Assembly: GCA_002331185.1 (NCBI GenBank)
Contig: DCYW01000019.1
Location: 1 to 55,346 of the forward strand
Direction: 5' to 3'
From: Patescibacteria group bacterium UBA2100
GTDB taxonomy: Bacteria; Patescibacteriota; Minisyncoccia; Phycocordibacterales; UBA2100
DNA: 55,346 nt
This document shows positions 47,303 through 55,155 of the stretch, one piece after another (the first letter of the stretch is position 1; each line of letters begins with the position of its first letter). The notes under the pieces are model-generated. The model had not been told where the DNA came from. It was given only the letters and a program-made list of their open reading frames with translations, and made no database searches. The position numbers were made by a program, and so were the translations under genes.

Positions 47303-48048
47303 TTCTTCGAACAGAAACAGATCGAGATAACTTACGCGAAGGAGGGCGACGCCTTGCTACTATTTTACACCAGGCTTCAGAAAAAGCGGCTGCAGGTATA
47401 ACGTTAAAGGAGATAGACGCATACATACTGTCGCTTATTGAAGAGTATGGTAATACGCCGTCGTTTACTGGGTATGGAGACCCACCGTTCTCTGGAGTAT
47501 TTTGCTTGTCAGTAAATGACGGAATCGTACATGGCATTGCAAATGATTACGAACTCATTGAGGGTGATGTATTAAAAATTGATGGAGGAATTTGGCATGA
47601 AGGTTTGTGCACCGATTCGGCAATCACTGTAGGTATTGGGACTATCGCAAAAGAAGACCAAGAACTTATATGGGCAACGAAAGAAGCGCTTGATGCACAA
47701 ATTGCTGTAGCAGTAGCAGGGAACACCATAGGAGATATCGGGCATGCTGCTGAAGCGATTGCAAAGAAACACGGATATGGCTATCCAAAAGAGCTCGGAG
47801 GTCATGGAGTTGGTTTGAAAGTGCACGAACCTCCCTTTATTGCCAACTATGGAAAGAAGGGGAGAGGCGAAGTGTTAAAAGAAGGTGACGTACTCGCGCT
47901 TGAGCCAATGTTTTCCCGAGGATCCGGGAAAATACGTCTTGCAAATGATGGGTGGCTCTACTCCATGGTAGATGGCTCACAAAGCGCACACTTCGAACAC
48001 ACTGTTATCGTGGGCGAAACAGAGGCAGAAGTAGTCACACAAGTGTAA
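47299..48048 (+). CDS. map: Methionine aminopeptidase
   Basis: Removes the initiator methionine from new proteins. The 249 residues have the metal ligands in their usual order: aspartates in KIDGGIWHEGLCTDSAIT (near 97 and 108), histidine in GGHGVGLKVHEPP (near 171), glutamate in ALEPMF (near 204) and FEHTV (near 235). It is the short type I form without zinc-finger extension. It overlaps adk by 4 bp. In most genomes infA follows map; here a pseudogene region follows instead. Confidence 0.97.
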   Translation: MILRTETDRDNLREGGRRLATILHQASEKAAAGITLKEIDAYILSLIEEYGNTPSFTGYGDPPFSGVFCLSVNDGIVHGIANDYELIEGDVLKIDGGIWHEGLCTDSAITVGIGTIAKEDQELIWATKEALDAQIAVAVAGNTIGDIGHAAEAIAKKHGYGYPKELGGHGVGLKVHEPPFIANYGKKGRGEVLKEGDVLALEPMFSRGSGKIRLANDGWLYSMVDGSQSAHFEHTVIVGETEAEVVTQV

Positions 48049-48146
48049 TACGAGGTTGTAATGATTAAGCGAGTTAGAGTTTATTTATTTCTCGCAGAAT
48101 TGAACCTTAATATGATTAATTTTTTTACTAGACTGGGGCTAGATAG

Positions 48147-48535
48147 TTAAGCTGCACGATGTTTTATGAAGTAATCTTCTGGTGCATTAGTTATTGTTAC
48201 TTGTATTCCCAATGAGAGCGCATACAAATCGTCATTTTTAAAACTTGTATACGTGCTAGTCCAGTTCATCGATCGATTTATTTCATATAAGTTCGTTAAG
48301 TACTCGACGGTCGCCGTAAACTTATTGGGAGCACTCTGATATTAATATCTACATCTCCTTTCGTGAGCAAACCAGGAGCAGGTGTTCAACCTACGTGTTG
48401 GATGTCCACAAAATAAAGTTGGGTCGAGAGTTTTTTTTGGTTCTCAAACAATTGGCTGGCATGTTCTCTGAAGTTGTCACTTTTTCGTAACCCTACTATT
48501 TTCAATGTTTGCATTCTAATCTTCATCCTCACCAT
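48147..48535 (-). pseudogene. Broken GrpB-family (UPF0157) gene
   Basis: I translated the minus strand by hand. From the ATG at 48535 it reads MVRMKIRMQTLKIVGLRKSD onward to LYFVDIQHVG, then a TGA, then in the same frame TPAPGLLTKGDVDINIRV. The GrpB-family core is HVGSTxxPGLxxKxxxDI, so the TGA replaces serine (TCA in sense). A one-base frameshift near 48325 is then needed to reach NKFTATVEYLTNLYEINRSM, NWTSTYTSFKNDDLYALSLG and IQVTITNAPEDYFIKHRAA, ending at the TAA at 48147-48149. TATACA lies 5 nt before the ATG, so it was leaderless. The two lesions in a recognisable protein make it a recent pseudogene, unless they are sequence errors. Confidence 0.72.
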
Positions 48536-48580
48536 TGTTTTGTATAGTAGCGATCAATCATTACATTTTGCTAAACTGTT

Positions 48581-48625
48581 TCAACCATCTGTGACCAAGG
48601 TCGAACCTTGGTCACAGATGGTTGA
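48581..48625. repeat. Long perfect inverted repeat
   Basis: Arms of 21 nt (48581-48601 and 48605-48625) pair perfectly around CGA. No T-tract follows. It lies between the pseudogene and the VirD4-like gene and could be a terminator or insulator. A weaker inverted repeat, CAACTATAC...GTATAGTTG, lies at about 48660-48686. No gene is seen between 48546 and 48800. Confidence 0.7.
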
Positions 48626-48792
48626 CCCTTGATTAAAGACCTTGATTTGATGCCTTATCAACTATACCAATTAATTAGTATAGTTGGGACTGGATATGTA
48701 GGCAGATATGCAGATGGCTAGCTGTGTAAGGAGTGTGTAATAACTTGCAAAATGTGTGTACTAGTTATCGACACCAGTAGAAGGAAGTGCGA

Positions 48793-48798
48793 TATACT
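48793..48798 (+). promoter_or_regulatory. -10 box, leaderless (VirD4-like gene)
   Basis: TATACT lies 6 nt before the ATG at 48805. In-frame ATGs at 48787 and 48799 lie upstream of it or touch it. Confidence 0.65.
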
Positions 48799-48804
48799 AT
48801 GTGT

Positions 48805-51762
48805 ATGCCACATATTGAAGGAGTGACACCAGATGTATCTACAACAGAACCTGTTGAGCGGTTTCGTACGCCAGAGGAAGAACTTGCGTACTTGCGCGAA
48901 CGTGTACGTATAAAAGAAACTGAACTCGAAGGCGAAAAGTCAGGTTTCGAGAAGGACAGAATTGCGAAAAGAGAAATTATCAAATATCACGATACTCCAG
49001 CTAAAGATGTTCTACACGACCGGTATCAAACCTCAGAAAGTCATATATTACGCGAAAAACTACGTCTCGAACCTGAAGAGCATGATGTACAGATTGACGA
49101 GCTTTTAAAAATGGTGGCAGATAAAGGTATTAAAAATACTCTTGCGGTGGTAAGTAAGATGGGTAGTGCACACCTTGAAGATGATTTACATCGAGCACTT
49201 ATCCAGTATGTTGCCGAAGGTTTCCCAACACAGGATGTCCGCAAAGGTTCTGAAGATTGGAAGGCATTACACATGGTGCTCTATGAGGTCTCACTTCCAG
49301 CACAAACTGCAAACGACAAGAATAATCAAAACCAAGATCTTGAAAAACTGCTTGCATCTATGGAGCAATTTTATGCCGGGATGTTGAGTGTGATGGGTAA
49401 AGGAAAGTTACAGAAAAAGGATATTTTTTCTGTTGAAATTGCGGTCCATCAAGGAAGCGAAGAGGCGATTTTTTATGTCGGTGTTCCACGCAAAAAGAGA
49501 GATTTGTTTGAACGGCATCTTATTTCTATCTTCCCCAATGCGCAAATCGAAGAAGTGCGCAGTGATTACAATATTTTTAGCTACGGCGGCGTTCATGCTG
49601 GAGCGTACGGCGTGCTCGAAAGAAGTCCTGTGTATCCAATAAAAGAATATAAAGATTTTGTGCATGACCCGTTAAATATTGTACTTTCCGCATTTAGCAA
49701 ACTTAAAAAACATGGAGAAGGGGCAGCTATTCAATTTATAATCGGAGATGATGGTGATTCATATAATCGGCAATATAAAAAAGTAGTTGATTATCTACGG
49801 GATGGGAAAAATGCGAAGAAGGCAATTAGGCACGGTACTTCGCCCTTTAGTGAGGCTATCGATGCTTTGGGAGAGAATTTGGTAGATATAGTAATGAACC
49901 GCTCAAAGAACACGCTCAACGATAAAGCTGTTGATCAGTTAACTCTAGAAACAGTTACCAAGAAGGTTAATAGCCGCATCGTTCCAGTGAACATTCGTAT
50001 ACTTGCTTCAGCACAAGAAGAGGGCCGAGCAGAGGACATTATTGAAAACATTGCATCAACATTCAACCAATTCGAGGAAGCTCAAGGGAACGCAATTAAG
50101 TTTATCCATGAACGTGGTGCAGCATTACGGAAATTTATGCACGCATTTACTTTCCGGACACTCAACTTTAAAAGGTTGCAGCCATTTTCGCTTACCGAAC
50201 TAACTTCTATGTATCACCTTACAGGTCAAGGAGTTTCAACATCACGTGAACTTAAACAAACGCGTGCGAAACATGTTTCAGCTCCTATCGAAGTATCTGC
50301 AGATGATGCCGACCAAGAGCAGGTACGAAATGAAACTCAGTCAGCAACACCTACTCCTGTCGAACAGGTGGAAACAAAGAGCACTCAAACATCAGAAGCG
50401 AGAACGCAAAAACGCCGAGGTGTAATTCTGGGTAAGAACACGTTTGGTGGCACTGACACGACGGTCAAGTTCTTAGCGGAAGACCGCATGCGTCACTTCT
50501 ACGAAATTGGACAAACGGGAACAGGTAAAACAAACCTGATGAAGAATATGATTATTCAAGATATTAAAAACGGGGAAGGTTGTTGTTACATTGACCCGCA
50601 TGGTTCAGATATTGTTGATATTTTGGCGGCTATTCCACCTGAAAGACACGACGATGTTATCTATTTTGACCCGAGCTATACACAACGCCCGATGGGGCTA
50701 AATATAATGGAATATAACCCAGAGTTTCCTGAGCAAAAAACGTTTGTAGTAAACGAAATCTTCAGTATTTTTGAGAAGTTGTTCTTAGCAAAGTCGCCTG
50801 AATCACTTGGTCCGATGTTTGAGCAATATTTCCGCAACGCAGCACTCTTAGTGCTGGAAGGAATGCCAGTAGGTACCGCAACAATGGCTGATATTCCACG
50901 TGTGCTCGCTAACGATGACTTTAGACACAAATGTCTTGCTAACTCACAAAATCCGCTCGTAAATCAATTTTGGGAAGAAATCGCCGAGAAAGCTGGTGGC
51001 GAAGCATCGCTTGAAAATATTGTGCCGTATATTACAGCGAAAACTGATATTTTCTTGAGTAACTCAACAATGCGACCAATTATTACACAGGAAAAATCAT
51101 CATTTAATTTCAGAGAGATAATGGATGGCCAAAAGATTCTGCTCGTGAATCTATCCAAGGGCCGGTTAGGAGACTTAAATGCCGAACTGCTTGGTTTGAT
51201 TATCGTGGGTAAGTTCTTGCAGGCTGCACTGTCACGTGTTGATGCTGTTGCCAGTGGCAGTACAGACATCAAAGATTTTTACCTCTATATTGATGAGTTC
51301 CAAAACTTTACGACTCCATCTATTGCAACGATTCTTTCTGAAGCACGTAAGTATCGGTTGTCGCTTAATATCGCACATCAGTTTATCGCGCAGCTTGATG
51401 AGAAAATTCGTGACGCGGTATTTGGTAATGTGGGAACTAAATGTGTGTTCCGTGTTGGTAACGAAGATGCTGAGTTCTTAGAGAAACAGTTCCAGCCAGA
51501 CTTTACTGCTGCTGATATTGTAGGCCTTGATAACTTTAATGCATACGTGGCACTCTTGGTTGATGGTAAACCAGTACGTCCATTCAATATGCACACATTA
51601 CCCCCTGAACCTGTTGATTTCGGTACAATTGATCATATCAAACAACTTTCATATCAGCGATATGGACGCGAATCGGCAGAAGTCGAAGCGGCTATTGAAA
51701 AAAAATACGCAAAGAAGGAAACTGAACCAAAGAACGGATTGAATCCGTCTGACTTCATTTAA
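48805..51762 (+). CDS. VirD4/TraG/HerA-like DNA-transfer ATPase, 985 aa
   Basis: A large membrane-free ATPase of the type IV secretion coupling-protein type. The N-terminal about 480 residues are a divergent helical/alpha-beta region. The C-terminal half holds Walker A GQTGTGKTNLMKNM near residue 567, then YIDPHGSDIVDILAAIPPER, a Walker B FYLYIDEFQNF near 825, and ILSEARKYRLSLNIAHQFIA, the usual arrangement of TraG/TraD-like proteins. There are no predicted membrane helices at the N-terminus, unlike VirD4. No other secretion genes are near, so it may move or package DNA or pump it in another process. The ATG at 48805 is chosen by the leaderless rule. Confidence 0.85.
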   Translation: MPHIEGVTPDVSTTEPVERFRTPEEELAYLRERVRIKETELEGEKSGFEKDRIAKREIIKYHDTPAKDVLHDRYQTSESHILREKLRLEPEEHDVQIDELLKMVADKGIKNTLAVVSKMGSAHLEDDLHRALIQYVAEGFPTQDVRKGSEDWKALHMVLYEVSLPAQTANDKNNQNQDLEKLLASMEQFYAGMLSVMGKGKLQKKDIFSVEIAVHQGSEEAIFYVGVPRKKRDLFERHLISIFPNAQIEEVRSDYNIFSYGGVHAGAYGVLERSPVYPIKEYKDFVHDPLNIVLSAFSKLKKHGEGAAIQFIIGDDGDSYNRQYKKVVDYLRDGKNAKKAIRHGTSPFSEAIDALGENLVDIVMNRSKNTLNDKAVDQLTLETVTKKVNSRIVPVNIRILASAQEEGRAEDIIENIASTFNQFEEAQGNAIKFIHERGAALRKFMHAFTFRTLNFKRLQPFSLTELTSMYHLTGQGVSTSRELKQTRAKHVSAPIEVSADDADQEQVRNETQSATPTPVEQVETKSTQTSEARTQKRRGVILGKNTFGGTDTTVKFLAEDRMRHFYEIGQTGTGKTNLMKNMIIQDIKNGEGCCYIDPHGSDIVDILAAIPPERHDDVIYFDPSYTQRPMGLNIMEYNPEFPEQKTFVVNEIFSIFEKLFLAKSPESLGPMFEQYFRNAALLVLEGMPVGTATMADIPRVLANDDFRHKCLANSQNPLVNQFWEEIAEKAGGEASLENIVPYITAKTDIFLSNSTMRPIITQEKSSFNFREIMDGQKILLVNLSKGRLGDLNAELLGLIIVGKFLQAALSRVDAVASGSTDIKDFYLYIDEFQNFTTPSIATILSEARKYRLSLNIAHQFIAQLDEKIRDAVFGNVGTKCVFRVGNEDAEFLEKQFQPDFTAADIVGLDNFNAYVALLVDGKPVRPFNMHTLPPEPVDFGTIDHIKQLSYQRYGRESAEVEAAIEKKYAKKETEPKNGLNPSDFI

Positions 51763-51842
51763 ATTGAGTGAAGGAAAACGCTACACAAGAGAGTTAAATA
51801 TGGTAGAGTTGCGCTATTATTTTGTAGATTTTTAGAATTACT

Positions 51843-52448
51843 ATGGCAAACAAAAAAGAGAGAACACTTGTTATTATAAAACCAGATGGCGTACAACGAA
51901 GCCTTATGGGTGAAATTCTTGGTCGTTACGAACGCCTTGGCCTCAAGTTGATTGCGGCAAAGTTTGTGTTGCCAACTCCTGAAAAAGCAACAGAACACTA
52001 CATGGTAGGTGGTGAAGAGTGGCTTGAAAATGTTGGGAAAAAAGCAGCAGCAGCGTATGAGAAAAAAGGATTAAAGTCACCGTATGCAACATCTCGAGAA
52101 AACGGCATGGCTATTCTTAAATCTAATGCATCGTACCTTGCATCAGGTCCAGTGTTGGCAATGGTATGGCAAGGAGCTCACTCTGTTGAAGTGGTACGCA
52201 AAATAACTGGTAGCACTGAACCTCGTACTTCTGACATTGGAACTATTCGTGGTGACTACATGCTCGACTCATACCAAATGGCAGATACTGATGAACGTTC
52301 AATACGAAACCTTATTCATGCCTCAGGTGAGGTTGATGAGGCAGAGAAGGAAATTCCAATCTGGTTTAATGATGATGAACTTATCGAATATCGAATTGCA
52401 CAAGAGCGAATACTGTACGATGCAGACTTTGGTGGTATCCTTGAGTAA
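51843..52448 (+). CDS. ndk: Nucleoside diphosphate kinase with an internal insertion
   Basis: Makes nucleoside triphosphates from diphosphates. The 201 residues contain TLVIIKPDGVQRSLMGEILG at the start, GSTEPRTSDIGTIRGDY and the active-site histidine in RNLIHASGEVDEAEKEI. The family length is about 140 to 150; the extra is mostly a charged stretch of about 45 residues (VGGEEWLENVGKKAAAAYEK) inserted between the first and second half, and a longer C-terminus. The catalytic parts look normal. It is the partner of the nucleotide kinases at 45.5-47.3 kb in function. Confidence 0.92.
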   Translation: MANKKERTLVIIKPDGVQRSLMGEILGRYERLGLKLIAAKFVLPTPEKATEHYMVGGEEWLENVGKKAAAAYEKKGLKSPYATSRENGMAILKSNASYLASGPVLAMVWQGAHSVEVVRKITGSTEPRTSDIGTIRGDYMLDSYQMADTDERSIRNLIHASGEVDEAEKEIPIWFNDDELIEYRIAQERILYDADFGGILE

Positions 52449-52485
52449 GTAATCTAAAAAACATATGGTACTCACAAGAGGTGAC

Positions 52486-52656
52486 ATGGACAAAAAAATA
52501 ATTGAAGCAGCAAATTACCTTAAGAAGAAGGTGGTTGAAATGGAGAATTCGGAAAACACTGGTATAGGAGAGGGTAGACAGCGGGCTCATATAAAGCTTG
52601 AGGAATTAAAAGGCGTGTTTTCATATTTTGAGAAGGACTTGAAAAATCGAGAATAG
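52486..52656 (+). CDS. Small helical hypothetical protein, 56 aa
   Basis: Not recognised. Rich in Lys and Glu, with two amphipathic helices (KIIEAANYLKKKVVEMENSE and RAHIKLEELKGVFSYFEKDL). GAGGTG lies very close to this ATG; an in-frame ATG at 52465 is possible and fits the no-Shine-Dalgarno style of the genome. It follows ndk by a few tens of bases and may be co-transcribed. Confidence 0.45.
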   Translation: MDKKIIEAANYLKKKVVEMENSENTGIGEGRQRAHIKLEELKGVFSYFEKDLKNRE

Positions 52657-52685
52657 TTTCCAGGTTCCCTTTCCTCCATTCGTGC

Positions 52686-52691
52686 TATAAT
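52686..52691 (+). promoter_or_regulatory. -10 box of the candidate structured RNA
   Basis: TATAAT, giving an expected start near 52698. No convincing -35 element. Confidence 0.55.
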
Positions 52692-52697
52692 GAGAAA

Positions 52698-52850
52698 AGC
52701 CGGAGGGCATTCCTGCTTAATTGCATTTACAGGGAGATTGAATTGTTCACTACCGTGGTAGCTGATACTGAAATCACCCACCTGGTATTCTCCAGGTATG
52801 CCCACGGCACGTAAAAACTCGCTAGATTCTAGCGAGTTTTTACGTGCCGA
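52698..52850 (+). ncRNA. Candidate structured RNA, class unknown
   Basis: From a TATAAT box the transcript folds well by eye. A closing helix pairs GCCG (52699-52702) with CGGC (52805-52808) and GGGCAT (52705-52710) with ATGCCC (52798-52803). Inside are an arm GGGAGATT (52732-52739)/AATCACCC (52772-52779) with one A-A mismatch and an inner hairpin CTAC/GTAG (52750-52761), and a hairpin CCTGG/CCAGG (52781-52796). A long palindrome (52805-52849) overlaps the 3' side of the closing helix, so the two are mutually exclusive, as in a riboswitch or a terminator-linked RNA. I find no match to TPP, SAM, cobalamin, 6S, SRP or tmRNA signatures. The overlapping minus-strand ORF is weaker. Confidence 0.5.
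52805..52849. terminator. Long palindrome ending the candidate RNA
   Basis: Arms of 22 nt (52805-52826 and 52828-52849) pair perfectly around one T. No T-tract. The first four bases also belong to the closing helix of the candidate RNA. Confidence 0.65.
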
Positions 52851-52880
52851 CACAAAGAGACATGATAGAATACATGTTAC

Positions 52881-54251
52881 ATGCAGAAGAACCAATCGAA
52901 ACTTACCTTTGTCGGTGGCGCAGGGACTGTTACAGGCGCTAACTTCTTATTTGAAACAGGGAAGAAACGCGTACTTATAGATTGCGGTATGCTCCAGGGT
53001 TTTACACAAAGAATGAACGAGAATTACGAAGATTTCCCGTACAATCCTTCAACGATAGACGCAGTATTTGTAACCCACGCACATGCCGACCACATAGGGC
53101 GCATTCCTAAATTAGTACGAGATGGTTTTCGGGGAACCATTTACTCAACTTCAGCAACTCGAGATCTTGCGGAGGTTATGTTTGCTGATGCAGTTCGTAT
53201 TTTGCGAGATGAGGCAAAGAAACTAGGAGTTCCTCAAATGTATGAGGTGCAAGACATCGAACAAACATTAACGTTGTGGCAAACACGTAATTACCACGAA
53301 TCGTTCGATATGGGCGATGACGTTGCTGTTCGATTTCTAGATGCAGGACATATTTTAGGAGCCGCTATGGTCGAATTTACGCGACGTGGAAGAAAGTTTG
53401 TTGCATCAGGAGACTTAGGGAACTCTCCTGCACCACTATTACGAGATACCGAACCCGTTGTTGGCGCACACTACTTGTTAATGGAGAGTGTATACGGTGA
53501 TCGTGTGCATGAAAACAGAGAAGACCGAGTTAGTTTACTACGTGATGCGATTATGGATACTCATAAAAATACCGGTACGTTGCTTATACCGTCTTTTGCG
53601 ATGCAGCGCACACAACTACTGCTGTATGAGATAAACAAAATGGTTGAACAAGGTAGTGTGCCAGCAATACCAGTGTACTTAGATTCACCTCTTGCGAGCA
53701 AGGTGACCGATATATATAGGAAACATACCAATTTATTTAACGACAATGTACAAAAAGAAATTGCAGCAGGGGATGATATTTTTGAATTTCCGCGTTTCAC
53801 TATAGTGCGCGATGCGAAAGAATCTCATTCGCTGTTACGTGCACCATCACCAAAGGTCATTATCTCAGCTTCAGGCATGTCTGTTGGAGGGAGAATAATT
53901 ATGCACGAAAAAAGACTACTCACTGATAAGAACACGACAATTTTGTTTGTAGGGTATCAAGGAGTGGGTACGCTCGGGCGACGTATTCAAGATGGAGCAC
54001 AGAATGTGACCATCGAAAAAAAGAAAGTTCGCGTAAGAGCGCGACGTCAAACCATTCGTGGATTTTCAGCACATAAAGACCGAGAAGGACTCATAGATTT
54101 TGTAGAAAATTCATCTGAAACTCTTGAGGGGGTTTTTGTAGCAATGGGTGAGCCCAAATCGTCGTTATTTCTAGTACAGCGATTACGTGACTTTCTTTCA
54201 GTGCCTGCTAGTGCTCCCGAGCGGGGGGATATAGAGATATTAAACTTTTAA
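52881..54251 (+). CDS. Metallo-beta-lactamase/beta-CASP ribonuclease
   Basis: Probable RNA nuclease of the CPSF/YSH1-like group. The 456 residues hold the beta-lactamase motifs: DCGMLQG near 34, VTHAHADHIGRIPKLVRDGF near 58, LDAGHILGAAMVEF near 155 and ASGDLGNS near 175. The beta-CASP domain follows with LLIPSFAMQRTQLLLYEI near 234 and ISASGMSVGGRIIMHEKRLL near 330, then GFSAHKDREGLIDF. It precedes the VanY-like gene by 2 bp. Just upstream are TAGAAT and AATACA, one of which probably starts a short-leader transcript. No C-terminal KH domain is present. Confidence 0.93.
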   Translation: MQKNQSKLTFVGGAGTVTGANFLFETGKKRVLIDCGMLQGFTQRMNENYEDFPYNPSTIDAVFVTHAHADHIGRIPKLVRDGFRGTIYSTSATRDLAEVMFADAVRILRDEAKKLGVPQMYEVQDIEQTLTLWQTRNYHESFDMGDDVAVRFLDAGHILGAAMVEFTRRGRKFVASGDLGNSPAPLLRDTEPVVGAHYLLMESVYGDRVHENREDRVSLLRDAIMDTHKNTGTLLIPSFAMQRTQLLLYEINKMVEQGSVPAIPVYLDSPLASKVTDIYRKHTNLFNDNVQKEIAAGDDIFEFPRFTIVRDAKESHSLLRAPSPKVIISASGMSVGGRIIMHEKRLLTDKNTTILFVGYQGVGTLGRRIQDGAQNVTIEKKKVRVRARRQTIRGFSAHKDREGLIDFVENSSETLEGVFVAMGEPKSSLFLVQRLRDFLSVPASAPERGDIEILNF

Positions 54252-54253
54252 TT

Positions 54254-55153
54254 ATGAAGCAACATCAGATACACATATTGCTAGGAATTCTTGGGCTCTG
54301 CGCACTAGCTCTTGTTGCGTCTTTATATGGATTTTATCGTGGGCAGCAGAAAAATAAAGTTGTATCAACTCAATTACAACAAGCGCAGGTGCAGATAGAG
54401 GATCTCGCACGTACTCTTGAAAATAAAAATGAAGAAATAGAAGTGCATAAAGAACTGCTACGCAGTGTTCGACAAGAGGTTACGAACTCGAATTACGATC
54501 TTTCCCAAATGCTGTCACTTATAGAGTCAGCAACACAAACAGTAGAAGATATAAAGAAACTTGAAGAAGCTGACACTGAGTTGCTTGCAAAATATTCAAA
54601 AGTTTTCTTTCTTAATGAATATTATGAACCTGCACAACTCGCGTATATACCGAGCGATTTAGTTTCCTCCGACAACAATCAGCAAATTTCATCCGAAGTC
54701 CTACCGTTTTTGCTTTCTATGACGACTGCTATGAAAAGTAGTGGATTACAGCCGCGTATTATTTCTGCATTCCGTTCATTTGGATATCAGGGCAATCTCA
54801 AGCAGAGCTACGCAGTTACTTACGGCACGATAGCAGCGAATCAATTTGTTGCTGACCAAGGTTATTCTGAGCATCAGCTTGGTACTACTATCGATATGGT
54901 GACTGCATCAATAGGTTCAGACATGCTTGCTTTTGATACTACACCTGAGTATATGTGGATGCTGCAAAATGCATACAAATATGGATTTATACTTTCGTAT
55001 CCTGAAAACAATGAGTACTATGAATTTGAACCATGGCATTGGCGTTTTGTGGGAAAAAAATTAGCGACAGATCTGTATAATAAAGGTACGACTTTTTATA
55101 ATACGCCACAAAGAGATATCGATACGTATCGGCTTACTATGTTCGAAGAATAA
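54254..55153 (+). CDS. D-alanyl-D-alanine carboxypeptidase, VanY (M15) family
   Basis: Trims peptidoglycan stem peptides. The 299 residues have an N-terminal membrane anchor (LLGILGLCALALVASLYGFY), a coiled-coil linker (about residues 30-110) and an exterior zinc peptidase domain with SEHQLGTTIDM near 215 and the final metal site EPWHWRFV near 258. Family members are the VanY/LdcB type. It follows the beta-CASP gene by 2 bp. A short linker would let it reach the cell wall. Confidence 0.92.
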   Translation: MKQHQIHILLGILGLCALALVASLYGFYRGQQKNKVVSTQLQQAQVQIEDLARTLENKNEEIEVHKELLRSVRQEVTNSNYDLSQMLSLIESATQTVEDIKKLEEADTELLAKYSKVFFLNEYYEPAQLAYIPSDLVSSDNNQQISSEVLPFLLSMTTAMKSSGLQPRIISAFRSFGYQGNLKQSYAVTYGTIAANQFVADQGYSEHQLGTTIDMVTASIGSDMLAFDTTPEYMWMLQNAYKYGFILSYPENNEYYEFEPWHWRFVGKKLATDLYNKGTTFYNTPQRDIDTYRLTMFEE

Positions 55154-55155
55154 GT

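Noticed and set aside
48360..48400. UGA recoding (as in SR1/Gracilibacteria) to rescue the GrpB-family gene
   Set aside because: tpiA, adk, rnhA and the 27903 gene end in TGA, so it is a normal stop here; a frameshift is needed as well.
52587..52895. 102-aa minus-strand ORF over the candidate RNA
   Set aside because: Reads moderately like protein but has no SD or promoter, and it overlaps a TATAAT box, strong pairing and the 56-aa gene. I keep it as the main alternative to the RNA.
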